Positions 1 through 64,000 of a stretch of 64,000 nt of DNA are shown in pieces. The first letter of the stretch is position 1. Every line of letters starts with the position of its first letter. Source of the DNA: Eublepharis macularius (Eukaryota; Chordata; Lepidosauria; Squamata; Eublepharidae). A program made the position numbers and the translations under genes. The DNA is taken from NCBI RefSeq assembly GCF_028583425.1, contig NC_072793.1:100301689-100365688 (forward strand). The letters are read 5' to 3'. The notes under the pieces are model-generated. The model made no database searches, was not told where the DNA came from, and was given only the letters and a program-made list of their open reading frames with translations.

Positions 1-1472
1 AGGTTGCCATGTCTGGCCGGGTTGTTGGCAGGAACCCTATCAAAATTGGCTATGGGAAAGTTAATCCTACTACCCGTCTCTGGGTGGGTGGCCTTGGTCC
101 CAGTACTTCCTTAGCTGCTCTTGCCCGGGAATTTGACCGCTTTGGTAGCATTAGGACTATTGACTATGTGAAGGGGGACAGTTTTGCCTATATTCAGTAT
201 GAGAGTTTGGATGCTGCCCAGGCTGCCTGTGCACAGATGAGAGGTTTCCCTTTGGGTGGGCCAGACAGAAGACTTAGAGTGGACTTTGCCAAAGCTGAAG
301 AGGCACGATACCCTCAGCAGTACCAACCTGCGCCACTGCCTGTACACTATGAATTGCTTCCTGAAGGCTACAGCAGACACAGGAATCTAGAGCAAGACTT
401 AAGGGTGAGAGACAGGACTCCTCCTCATCTCCTCTACTCAGACAGGGAAAGGAGCTTTCTAGAGGCAGATTGGGCCAGCCCTGTGAAAAATGCTGAGCGC
501 AGAAATAATCTAGAGCCCTATAGCCGGTCAGCACGTAGCCGCAGTGGAGAACGTTGGGGCAGTGATAGTGACCGCAGTGTGCTCAAGCCTTGGGAGGAAA
601 GGCGTAAACGCCGTAGCCTTTCTAATGACCGTGGGAAGTCTGCCCATTCACCTTATGAAGACAGAGGCAGGACAAAGGCTGGGCCAGCTTCAGATCGCAG
701 CCCAGATAGGGTTCGAAAGGAGAACCACACTACAGAATCTGCTGCGGAGAAAGAACAGAATAACTCTCTTCAAAACAACCGGCATGCATCGGAGGAGAAG
801 CCTCATCGTGAAACATCTGATCCTCCTCAGCCTAAAAAAAGGGACAGCGAACGCAATCATCGAACGGGTGAGTCTGAATCAAAGACTCATGAAGAGTCAA
901 AATCTGAAACAAAAAAATTAAAAAGCTTGTCAGATTATGCCCATACACTGCAGCTTGCCTGGAACGGGTTACTTGTCCTGAAAAACAGCTGCTTCCCTAC
1001 ATCTATGCACATCCTTGAAGGGGACTTGGGAGTCATCAATGGGCTTCTGAAAGACCACTTGTCTGGTGGAAAGCTAACTCAGCTTAAGATCGCCCAGAGA
1101 CTTCGGCTTGACCAGCCCAAGCTGGATGAAGTCACTCGACGTATCAAGCAAGGAAGCCCTAATGGCTATGCTGTACTGCTGGCTACCCAGGCAGCCCAAG
1201 GAGGAGCAGGCACCGAAGGGACCTTCCCTGTGGTGGAGCCTGGCTTGCAAAGACGGCTTCTCAGGAATCTGGTTTCTTACTTGAAACAGAAACAGGCTGC
1301 TGGGGTGATCAGCCTTCCTGTGGGAGGGGCAAAGGGCAGAGACAGCACTGGCATGCTTTATGCTTTCCCTCCTTGTGAATTCTCTCAGCAGTACCTCCAG
1401 TCTGCACTAAGAACATTGGGAAAGTTAGAAGAAGAACATATGGTGATAGTGATAGTCAAAGACACTGCCTAG
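1..1472 (+). CDS. RBM15B: RBM15B, 3' part of CDS (5' partial)
   Basis: This is the C-terminal part of the Spen-family RNA-binding protein RBM15B, a nuclear adaptor that links RNA to the WTAP/METTL3-METTL14 m6A writer and acts in splicing and XIST-mediated silencing (family knowledge). The frame is open from the first complete codon at base 3, so the ATG at 9 is an internal Met. Counting from it, residues ~22-97 form the third RRM, with RNP2-like LWVGGL and RNP1-like DSFAYIQY. Residues ~100-310 are an Arg/Ser/Glu-rich linker with many RS/SR and SDR motifs. Residues ~312-487 form the SPOC domain, which binds phosphoserine peptides and partners, starting around LAWNGLLVLKN and ending MVIVIVKDTA. 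No intron interrupts it, as expected for the largely intronless mammalian gene. The paralogue RBM15 is the alternative; I favour RBM15B because convergent DCAF1 is the neighbour. Confidence 0.93.
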   Translation, partial: VAMSGRVVGRNPIKIGYGKVNPTTRLWVGGLGPSTSLAALAREFDRFGSIRTIDYVKGDSFAYIQYESLDAAQAACAQMRGFPLGGPDRRLRVDFAKAEEARYPQQYQPAPLPVHYELLPEGYSRHRNLEQDLRVRDRTPPHLLYSDRERSFLEADWASPVKNAERRNNLEPYSRSARSRSGERWGSDSDRSVLKPWEERRKRRSLSNDRGKSAHSPYEDRGRTKAGPASDRSPDRVRKENHTTESAAEKEQNNSLQNNRHASEEKPHRETSDPPQPKKRDSERNHRTGESESKTHEESKSETKKLKSLSDYAHTLQLAWNGLLVLKNSCFPTSMHILEGDLGVINGLLKDHLSGGKLTQLKIAQRLRLDQPKLDEVTRRIKQGSPNGYAVLLATQAAQGGAGTEGTFPVVEPGLQRRLLRNLVSYLKQKQAAGVISLPVGGAKGRDSTGMLYAFPPCEFSQQYLQSALRTLGKLEEEHMVIVIVKDTA

Positions 1473-2175
1473 CATTTACTCTCTTTCTTGATTCCATGTT
1501 TTCTTTGTCTCTCACCCTGCCTGGTTGCTTTTAGAGCCAATTATTTTGAGTGGGGCCCCAAAAGACCTCCAGTAAAATTCTACAATTTTGTTAGTTTCTA
1601 ATTAATTTTAATACCATTTTAATGAATCCCATTTTATTTGTTTTTAATACGTGACACTGTCTGCTGTGTTCTTATTTTTTAAATGTATGGGAAGTTGTCA
1701 GTAAAGCCTTGTTCACTGATGGATTTTTAACTTTTGTGCAGTGTCCTGGTTTCTGTAGTTTGGCTGTGGCTGGTTCTGTATTCCAGTAGATATAAGTAAT
1801 TGTTTCAACTTACTTGAGTTCATTACAGCCCTTCCTTACACAGCTATTCAACATTATTATACTGGTTGTGTGACCTTTTGATTTCTTTGATAGTTGAAGT
1901 CTGGTTGCTTCTTTCCTCATTGTTAGCAAGTTAGCCACATATCCTTTATTGGACCAACTTTCTCTTGGAGAATTTTTGAAGTCTTTACAACCAAAGAGCA
2001 GAATAGTATAGCTTGGTTAAAGGCCTCAACAAATCTTGGTGCAAGTACTTTGTTACAAGTACTTTGTTTCTCCCCCCACCATCATGTTTATTTTCAAGGT
2101 GACTGTAATACTGTAAATTCAAAGCTGTTTTTAGATATCCTGTTCAGTAATAAATGTAGGCGTCTCAGGAAGACA
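1473..2175 (+). other. RBM15B: RBM15B 3' UTR, minimal extent
   Basis: AT-rich noncoding sequence follows the TAG stop and reaches the first well-formed AATAAA at 2149. The true UTR may be longer, because further AATAAA hexamers occur at 2258, 3335 and 4612 and mammalian RBM15B has a UTR of several kilobases. No other gene is seen here. Confidence 0.55.
2149..2154 (+). terminator. Candidate RBM15B polyadenylation signal AATAAA
   Basis: This is a canonical AATAAA about 680 bases after the stop codon. A second hexamer is at 2258-2263. Which one is used cannot be decided from sequence. Confidence 0.45.
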
Positions 2176-4059
2176 GATAACCAGGCACTTGAGCGGGACC
2201 TGATACAAAATCTAAATGATTCTATTTAACAGTTTCTTTATTTAGTTACCACTCAAAAATAAATGTGCAAATTGCTGTATGACCACATGTGAACTATATT
2301 ATAGTAAGATCTCCAAACAGTTTATTTCCAGTTATTCATAATAGGTTAGGCAGGTAAATGTGGGACTCAGCCGGAGCGAGAGGTTGTCATGCACACTTTT
2401 TGTCCTCACTCCTTGTCTTGGGATTACTACAAGCTATTTGCACAACCCTCTTTCATGAAGTCCACTTCACAACTAATCATCCCTTCTGATTAGCCTTCTC
2501 AAACATTAATGTCCCCCCCCCCCCCAGGTCATTTTGGTGTGCAGCAGAAAATCAGCACTGGTTTATAGCACAAGTACTTGAAGGTTGCATATTATAATAT
2601 ACAGGGGATTGTCCAGTGGATAAGTATCTTTCGTGAAGTAGTGTGGGTTTTAGAGAGCTTTCTCCCATTACAAGATGGGATGGGTAAACACATGCCACAT
2701 TTAGCATTACATACACCACCAGCTCCACATGTATCTAAATTATGCAATTAACTAAACTTGCATAATTTAAAAAAGACAACTTAGGAAATTGGATAGCCAT
2801 GAAACTAAGCAGAGTGCTAAAGCCTACAGTTCTGGCTTCTCAGATTTTGCCCCACCCATTCACCAGCTTCTTTCTACATCAATTAATGCTAATAATAGAA
2901 TTCAGAATTAAAAAATCTGAGAATGTCAAGATTACAAAACCTCTTGTATACTAAAACTATGGAAGCAAAGATACATAATATTAAAACTGGAGTCCACTGG
3001 CACTGTGTGGACTAACAAGCTTGTAATTTGGAGCTCAATTTATCAGATGAACTGTGGCTAGACTCCTGTTTTGTTGCTACAGAATTACAATCCCCACTTG
3101 TTAGTAAATTGCTATTTCTAAATGAGAGCACTGAACAGTATTTAAATGATAGTTGATGCACCTCTTTTCATGCTCGAGCCATAGGTCTTGCAACTTAACC
3201 CTGAACCCCTTAGGCCTGGCTCCATGTATAACTGTAGTTATGATTAGTTTATAGGTGCTTATTGCAAGAGCCTGAAACAAAACCATTTGATACTGCTACA
3301 CCCCATTTTATGTTTTAAGCCAAAAACCATAACAAATAAAGCAATAATAAACTACAGATTCCAGTAAGGACATTGTGTTTAAAGTTATTATCGCATTTGT
3401 TTATATTCTATTAAGTAACGGGATGGCTTGAGTCTCATTGATTGAAACTGTGCTTGAGTTGGAGTTAAAGGACATAGCTTTCCCTCCTCTCCAACCCCCC
3501 TGCTTTAAACAGTTTCAATAGCTTTAAATTTTGTCTCAGTGTATTGGTTACTATTCAGAGAAGATCTGAGAGGAGCTTTAAGAAATATATATTCAGTGCT
3601 TGAAGAGGAGATTGCTTCTCCCAACAGTTTTTCTAGATTTCCAAGCCCTGCAGAAAATAAAGTAGGTCAGGGAGCAACAGTTCACCTATCATAAATATGT
3701 TACTGTAACTAAAAATGCACTTTTCCTGTTTCTAAAGTAAATGTCAGATCACACTGATTTACAGAAACTTGTCTACATAAAAAAAGAAAAAATTGGATCA
3801 CAAAATTTAAAAAATTTGCCACAAGATTGAGCTAATTTGTGTGTAATTTTAAATGCAGACACGCAAATCTAGGGAATCACAAAGTAAAAGGTAAAGCAAT
3901 GATACAGGTATGATCCATCCCAACCTTGTAAAGTGCTTACTATGGCACTGTATCCCAAAAATGTTAGGGTAACTAACCCAATTGAACAGATACATCTACC
4001 CCATGATTCATCTTTCCAATGACCAGAACAATGAGTAAGTCACTGGTTAATTATAAAAT

Positions 4060-4092
<33 letters not shown>

Positions 4093-5904
4093 TAAAACAC
4101 AGTATATCCATAGTTGGGCTGGCAGTTCTGTTTTGTAAAAATACAATCTCGGAAAAGATTTTATCCTCGGGAGGGGGGGGGGGGAGGAATTGAATTAGAT
4201 GTGGGAAAAATGCAAGGAGCATTTGACCATATCTGCACTATATTTAACCTTGCAGTTTTCGCTTTTTAGCCACCTGTATCTAGATCTTTTTGCCTTGGGC
4301 ATTAACTTTACTAAGACATCTGCATCTAGTATTTTAATAAACTCTGCAAGGCAGCGTAATGAACAGTGGGAGGTGGGAAGAACCTGATCAGAGCAATGTA
4401 GCAGGTGACTAGGCTCTGCCTAGTAAACATGTCATTTTACTTACAAGTTTAGAACATTTTGATGGATTAGAAGAGCAGTGGCCGCAACCTGTCACCTCCA
4501 GAAAACTTCGTATATCAGAAATTGGCCTACTTAGGAGACATGCCTAGGACAGGATCAGTTACATAGCTGATGCTTGTTTTGTGCTCTGGTTCCACAAAAA
4601 TACCATTATTCAATAAACAAATTTACTCTGCTGCTTAGCTTAAGAAATCAATTGATGTTTATGCAACAAACAAGCCATGTTATTCCTTACTTTGTCCCAC
4701 CCAAGGTTCTCCGTTTCAAAAAGTAGAAACTAAATGTGAGCTGTGATGAAGTCAGTTCAAATCTCAACTCAGCAGATGCTTGACAAGCACCACTTTTCTC
4801 AGCCTCCACCCCTTCTCTGCACTGTAAGGATAATATATGACAGGGCTGTTATAAGAATGATTAAGATAAAGCAGGTGAAGCACCAGGAACACTCAAAAAA
4901 GTACTTTTGAATGCTAAAGGCAGAGCATTCTCTGCCTCCTAGAAAGCAATGACCATGCTCACTCATCTCTCATTTACCGGGGGATACCTTAAAGAAACAT
5001 TTTTTTTCATACTTGGGTAGTACTCCGGTACACAGAAGCACCTCCCCTGTCTGTGTGTGGCCCTGTTTCACTGCTTTACTGATAGGCCCCTGACCATCAA
5101 TTTCAGTATTAAAAGGAACAGATTTTGAGTCTTCAAGGAGTCCACTGGGGAGGATTTCACCCTAAGGATTGGATGCCCCATTTTCTAATCCTAAAAGTTA
5201 TTTGGCGGTCAAATGGTCCATTCCCATCGTGGTTTTTTAAAGTGAGGTTCAGCTGTCCTCAATATTCATTAGGTGTAGAAGGGTAATGAGCATACTGAAT
5301 ATACTGAGGCTGTTTTATGGGATTTTTTTTCTTATCAAAATTCAAATATGCAGAAATCTTCCCCACTGAAAAGAGCCTTGTTGAGAGTGTGATATTAGGG
5401 CAAGCTGCTCATTGAGCACAAGTCACAACTCATCTCAATTCACAAATGTATGCAGTGCTGAGCACTTTCCATATGCATTTTCCTGAAGAATACCGCAGCT
5501 GTACAGCAAGCAGCAGCCTTCAGAAAAAGGTTACAGAGAGCAATTGTACCTCCCTAGCTCATTCGTCTGAACAGAAGTAGAGATCTCTTTCCCTTCCCAG
5601 AGTGCCTCTATCCATCACAAGAAAATTGGCCAGCGTAAGAAGCCGGCCTTAGAAGAACTACTTTCACATGTTCTTATTGATCATGATCTTCTTGGAAGAA
5701 ACTTCAGATTATATGTCCCTGTTCATAAAAGTCTGTGCAAACAGTATCAGAAAGCACATCCTCCAAAATATCTCTTACAGAAATGACAAGCACTGTCAGC
5801 TATCGTGATGTAAATGCAGTCACAGCTCCTGAATGAATAAACCTGCCTTTGTATCTCATTCCAGGGCAAAGCAGCACAGATGGACTAGGGATAAACAGCA
5901 GCTC
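2176..5904. other. Convergent intergenic spacer / possible long RBM15B 3' UTR
   Basis: AT-rich sequence lies between the first RBM15B poly(A) signal and the DCAF1 poly(A) site. It holds a 13-base C run (2513-2525), a GT microsatellite and a 12-base G run (4173-4184). Further + strand AATAAA hexamers at 3335 and 4612 leave room for a longer RBM15B UTR. I see no coding signal. Confidence 0.5.
4062..4091. repeat. (GT)15 microsatellite
   Basis: An uninterrupted GT dinucleotide run lies in the spacer between the two convergent genes. Confidence 0.95.
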
Positions 5905-5914
5905 GGAATTATAA

Positions 5915-6787
5915 ACAGACAGGGCTTGGATTTTATTTATTTTTTAATAAATACAATTTACATTAAAGAAAAAGGCCTTCAATTCATAGTTTCCACACAA
6001 AAGGACAGAAAGGAAGGAAAAAAAGATTTAAAATTTCAAATCACAAAAAAGGGTCATGTGGGGTAAGGAGGAGCTTACAGACGAGAGTCCTTCATCTCCT
6101 GCAACCAGATCTCCAGTTGTTCACTGTGGCTAATACAGCAGGAACTCTCCTCGGGCTTTTGAAAAGACAACAGGCATTTGACAAAAAAAATTTAACATCT
6201 CACAGCAGGTGGCAACACCTCCATTACAAAATTATATTTAAAATAAAAATATCACTCATCCACAGTTTTACAAACCATGATTCATTTACTCCCCTCCCCA
6301 CCCTTTTCAGTAAAAATGCCCCTTTTAAACTTTCTTTCTCCTCCCAAAAATTCACCATGGTGACTAGGTATTAGAAAGATACAAGTTCATACCTTCTTTA
6401 TAACACCTGCCTGCTTTTTTTTTCAATCTTTTGTTTCAATATAAAACTATTTCTGTTCTTTAGGAAAGAACTTTATACAAAGAAAATATATTGTGAAATA
6501 TCTTCAGAGATCTCCACAGATAAGGGAGTTATATCTCGGCCTAAAAACCAAAAAGAAGAAGGCAGAGAAAATAAAGCCCAGGCAGCCAGTCTCTTTGTCA
6601 GAGACTCTGGATGTACCCAGAGTCTGTTTCTGTCCAACGCAAGAACTGAAGGGTTGGAGTTCCTTGAAAGTTCTCCCAAGAATTAGGATCTGAGAGGGTG
6701 CTGCTCAGTGTCACCTCCTGGTTTGGTCTCCTTGCTTCTGAGAAGGGAGATTTCCTGCTGCCAACATCCTGTGTGGGTGGCTACTCC
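5915..6787 (-). other. DCAF1: DCAF1 3' UTR
   Basis: Noncoding part of the last DCAF1 exon, from the stop at 6788 to the poly(A) signal. It is AT-rich, with no repeat that I recognise and no credible ORF. The extent rests on the overlapping AATAAA motifs. Confidence 0.55.
5932..5941 (-). terminator. DCAF1: DCAF1 polyadenylation signal (two overlapping AATAAA)
   Basis: Read on the - strand, two overlapping AATAAA hexamers occupy 5941-5936 and 5937-5932, about 850 bases past the DCAF1 stop. Cleavage would fall near 5905-5920. This is the best signal in the presumed last exon. Confidence 0.6.
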
Positions 6788-61340
<54,553 letters not shown>

Positions 61341-61348
61341 GATTCACC
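61341..61348 (-). other. DCAF1: DCAF1 5' UTR part of first coding exon
   Basis: A pyrimidine-rich acceptor ending TTTAG (61354-61349) precedes eight noncoding bases and the ATG. At least one upstream noncoding exon must therefore exist. It was not found up to 64000, and no CpG-rich promoter is visible there. Confidence 0.7.
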
Positions 61349-61439
61349 CTAAAGGAAAAGGGCACAAGATAGGACAAACATAATTATAAACACATACTTT
61401 CTGCCTTGAGGGAGAAACCTACAGAGACTACCAGTGATA

Positions 61440-61660
61440 CAGTGATACAGTGTGATGTAGTGCTAAGAGCGCTGGACTAGAACTGTAGAGATGTGTGTTC
61501 CAGTTCTCATCGGGCAACAAAAAGGTTTGTGGGTGTGGCATTAGGCAAGTTGTTCTGTCTCAGCCTGACTTACTATACAGGGTTGTTGTGAAATTAAAAA
61601 TAGAAGAGAAGAAGTAGGTATGCCACCATGAGCTTCTTGAAAGGAAGGCCTGACAAAACC
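61440..61660 (+). repeat. tRNA-derived SINE, lizard type, near full length
   Basis: An A-box-like GTAGTGCTAAGAGCGCTGG is followed by a B-box-like GTGTTCCAGTTCTC. Then come the conserved body (CAGCCTGACTTAC, CAGGGTTGTTGTGAAATTAA) and tail (CCACCATGAGCTTCTTGAAA). This order is typical of SINEs of lizards. Confidence 0.75.
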
Positions 61661-62149
61661 ATATACACAGGACAGTTCATATTTACACTTTCCCATCGAC
61701 AGCACAATTAGGCTCCAGAGCTTATCTAACCACAGAAAAGTTGCTACCCTACATTCCATGTAGCTGTTACTAATGTGGTAAGAAATTTAGTAACCTTAAA
61801 TGCCATTGATCTAACAGTTTGTCTATCACAAATATTCAGACACCCCTGCTCATCAGAGACAAAACACTGAAGCAAAATCAATGCACATACATATGTGAGG
61901 GGCCCTGTTAGGAGCTGGAATATTCAATATATAAGAAAGGCAACCAGACTAAGTTTGTGAATAATGTTCTGCATTACACTCTCAGATTTCGGAATGCCAC
62001 TGGATAATCAGGGGCGGGTGGATGACTGAGGATGGTCATCTGGACTATAGCCAGAAAATTCAAAAATGTATTTTTATGCAGAGAGCTTTGCCTGTTAACT
62101 TTATCAACCGTATTTTCATACTCAGAGCGCTAAAGTAATGCCAGTAATC

Positions 62150-62245
62150 TCAATCTATTACATTTTATCCTACCCTTTGCCCAGGAGCTCATAGTGATAT
62201 GCAATGGTTCCACTCCTCTGTTCTATCCATTTTATCCATCCATTC
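62150..62245 (-). repeat. tRNA-derived SINE 3' part
   Basis: CATTTTATCCTACCCTTTGC and CATTTTATCC align with the tail of the copy at 63280 in the same orientation. Confidence 0.45.
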
Positions 62246-63279
62246 AGCCACTGATAAGGAGGCATCCAGGACCACGTCCAGACTCCTCAAAGCTCCCTTC
62301 TGAATATTAGACCATTTCCCTCAATATCTTGAAGATTTCCAGACATATTTGTGTGGTAATTCTACAGGACCCAGAGATCTGCAGCAGAGGAGCCAGACCA
62401 TCAGGGCTGCCATAAAGACTACATGACAGTTCTGGGCATTTTGTATGCTGCTACCAATGATACTGAGAATCGGCATCTAGGGGTCAGCACATGATCTACA
62501 GCTGGGTAACCAGCCCTGCTCCTTCAGAATCATAACAATTGGCTTCCAGGGAGAGGAGCATGTATATATTTTCCCTGGCCTCAACATGGCTGGAAGATGT
62601 CCAAAGAAGAACTCCCTTTTGGGGATGGGGTTATCATTCCCTCCTACCTAAGTGCATCTGGATTTTAGCATTTAGATAGCAGGCTAAATGTTCTCTCAGG
62701 CACTGAGTAGAATTGAATTAATTTTGTTATAGCTATGCTGATTCTTGTTTACATTTGTGTGGACTTTTGTTATATTTTGTTATATTATTGTTTTAGACAT
62801 TATACTCTAAAAGAAAGATAACAAACTAACTTTAGGAAAAAAGGAAAGATAACTTTAGAAAAGATAACAAACTAACCTTAGGAAAAAATTAAAAAGAAAT
62901 ATGTGCATGTCTTTTTAAAAAGGTATTCCAGAAATAACCTGGGTATGTATGAATCATACTGATTTAAACTTAAGTCAAAGCAAAAGAAGACTTGCACAGT
63001 TCTACTATCCCAAAGTCAAAACAAACCATTTATGATTTGAAATAAATGGAAGACAGGCAGGAAAGGAGCTGCTAAAAATTGAAATACCAACATCCTGGTC
63101 AAAAGAAAATCACACCTATCTGAGAATATGAAACAAGTACCACCAGATAATTTGTGATTTAATATTTTGATATCTTCCTTAAACCTTCCAATGTTCGCTG
63201 CTTGTGGCACGCTAAATTTGAATGGGCAGTACAGTGGGAATGCAGTAAAAGCAAATCACTCACAGTAGTCTCAGACAAA

Positions 63280-63475
63280 TCATTCAGTCTAGCATTTATC
63301 CTGCCCTTTCTCCAAGAAACTCAGGGCAATATACACAGTTCTCTTTTCCCCATTTTATCCTCATGACTACCCTGGTAGGTTAGAGTAAGGAAGTGTCACC
63401 TAGAAAGCTCCAAGGCAGAGTGAGGATTTAAATTCCAGACCTTAGTCCAACATTCTATCCACTATACACACCACA
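63280..63475 (-). repeat. tRNA-derived SINE, lizard type, near full length
   Basis: Read on the - strand, GTATAGTGGATAGAATGTTG (A box) and ATTTAAATCC (B-box region) are followed by CACTCTGCCTTGGAGC, CTCTAACCTACCAGGGTAGT and AAAGGGCAGGATAAATGC. Confidence 0.75.
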
Positions 63476-64000
63476 GAAGCTTTCAGTCTCTATATCACTC
63501 TCAATCTCAGTCCCAACCTGGAAAATAATCACTCTTGATGGGGGTGAAGAAGAGGACTGAAAAGTATATAAAGGCTACAAACCTAAATATGCGTATCTGT
63601 GAGCAAGTCATATTAAAGTTAATAGGTCATGTTCCTAATAAGCTTGTTTAAATCAGGCCTTGACAAATTTTCTCTGGCTCTAGCAGCCAATCCAAAACTT
63701 TAGGGGGCAGATTAATTTTTAGTCGTTATAGTTTTATGTTACATTTATATTTTTAAGTTACTGCTACCACAAAACTTAATCCTAACGTCTTCTTGTAATC
63801 TTATGAAAGCTGTGACAAAACTGTATATAAATATAGTATCGAGTATATAAGTAAATACATGGTTAACCCAGGTAGTCATCACAACAAAAAGCTAACATCT
63901 AACTCTAATCTTACTTCTCCCCAATTTCTTATAATTCTGTTACTGCTTTTAAAAGCTCCATTTAATTGAATATTAGAGCTTAATAGTTAATAAATTATTT

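Larger units (their letters stand above)
61349..64000 (-). other. DCAF1 upstream (5' UTR) intron, partial
   Basis: AT-rich sequence upstream of the first coding exon. It contains two tRNA-derived SINEs (61440-61660 and 63280-63475) and a SINE tail (62150-62245). No CpG-rich segment or promoter is seen, so the first exon is probably outside the window. Confidence 0.7.

Noticed and set aside
544..921. Second + strand ORF inside RBM15B
   Set aside because: Out-of-frame shadow of the RS/acidic linker, with no independent support.

Overview
The window is vertebrate nuclear DNA, most likely from a squamate reptile (lizard or snake lineage). The evidence is a large spliced housekeeping gene with GT-AG introns and a repeat load of tRNA-derived lizard-type SINEs, a 5S rRNA-derived SINE, CR1, L1 and L2-like LINEs, a Penelope-like element, a DIRS-like element and a Gypsy-type LTR element. 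The species cannot be named from the sequence alone.

Two protein genes converge tail to tail. The last ~490 codons of RBM15B (third RRM, RS/acidic linker, SPOC domain) run on the + strand from base 1 to 1472 as one open frame; the N-terminal half lies outside the window. DCAF1 (VprBP), the substrate receptor of CUL4-DDB1 ubiquitin ligases, fills most of the rest on the - strand. I could place 23 coding exons between 61340 (ATG) and 6788 (stop). They join in consistent phase to 4488 nt, i.e. 1495 codons plus stop. A poly(A) signal lies near 5932-5941. The 5' noncoding exon and promoter are not visible and probably lie beyond 64000. The adjacency and convergent orientation match what is known of the RBM15B-DCAF1 pair in mammals.

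The DCAF1 introns hold the accessory content. The intron between exons 21 and 22 (12494-35684, 23.2 kb) is a nest of retroelements. In order it holds: a CR1 inside an older L2-like LINE; an L2-like 3' end; an L1 3' fragment splitting a 5S-derived SINE; a Penelope-like element with 317-bp inverted arms and a 13-bp target duplication; an internally deleted DIRS-like element with inverted termini and an internal complementary region; and a 5.69-kb Ty3/Gypsy-type LTR retrotransposon with two 1085-bp LTRs. The LTR element has integrase upstream of reverse transcriptase (Gmr1-like order) and has lost nearly all of gag. At its integrase/RT frame junction sits an unusual interleaved pair of perfect inverted repeats. 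Other introns hold a 1.19-kb foldback element, a 503-bp hAT-like nonautonomous transposon, an antisense L1 fragment, a ~180-bp tandem array and several SINEs.

The most interesting items are the interleaved inverted repeat at the IN/RT junction of the LTR element, the gag-less but otherwise open pol, the DIRS-like and Penelope-like architectures, and a phase-compatible candidate alternative exon of DCAF1 at 56711-56916.
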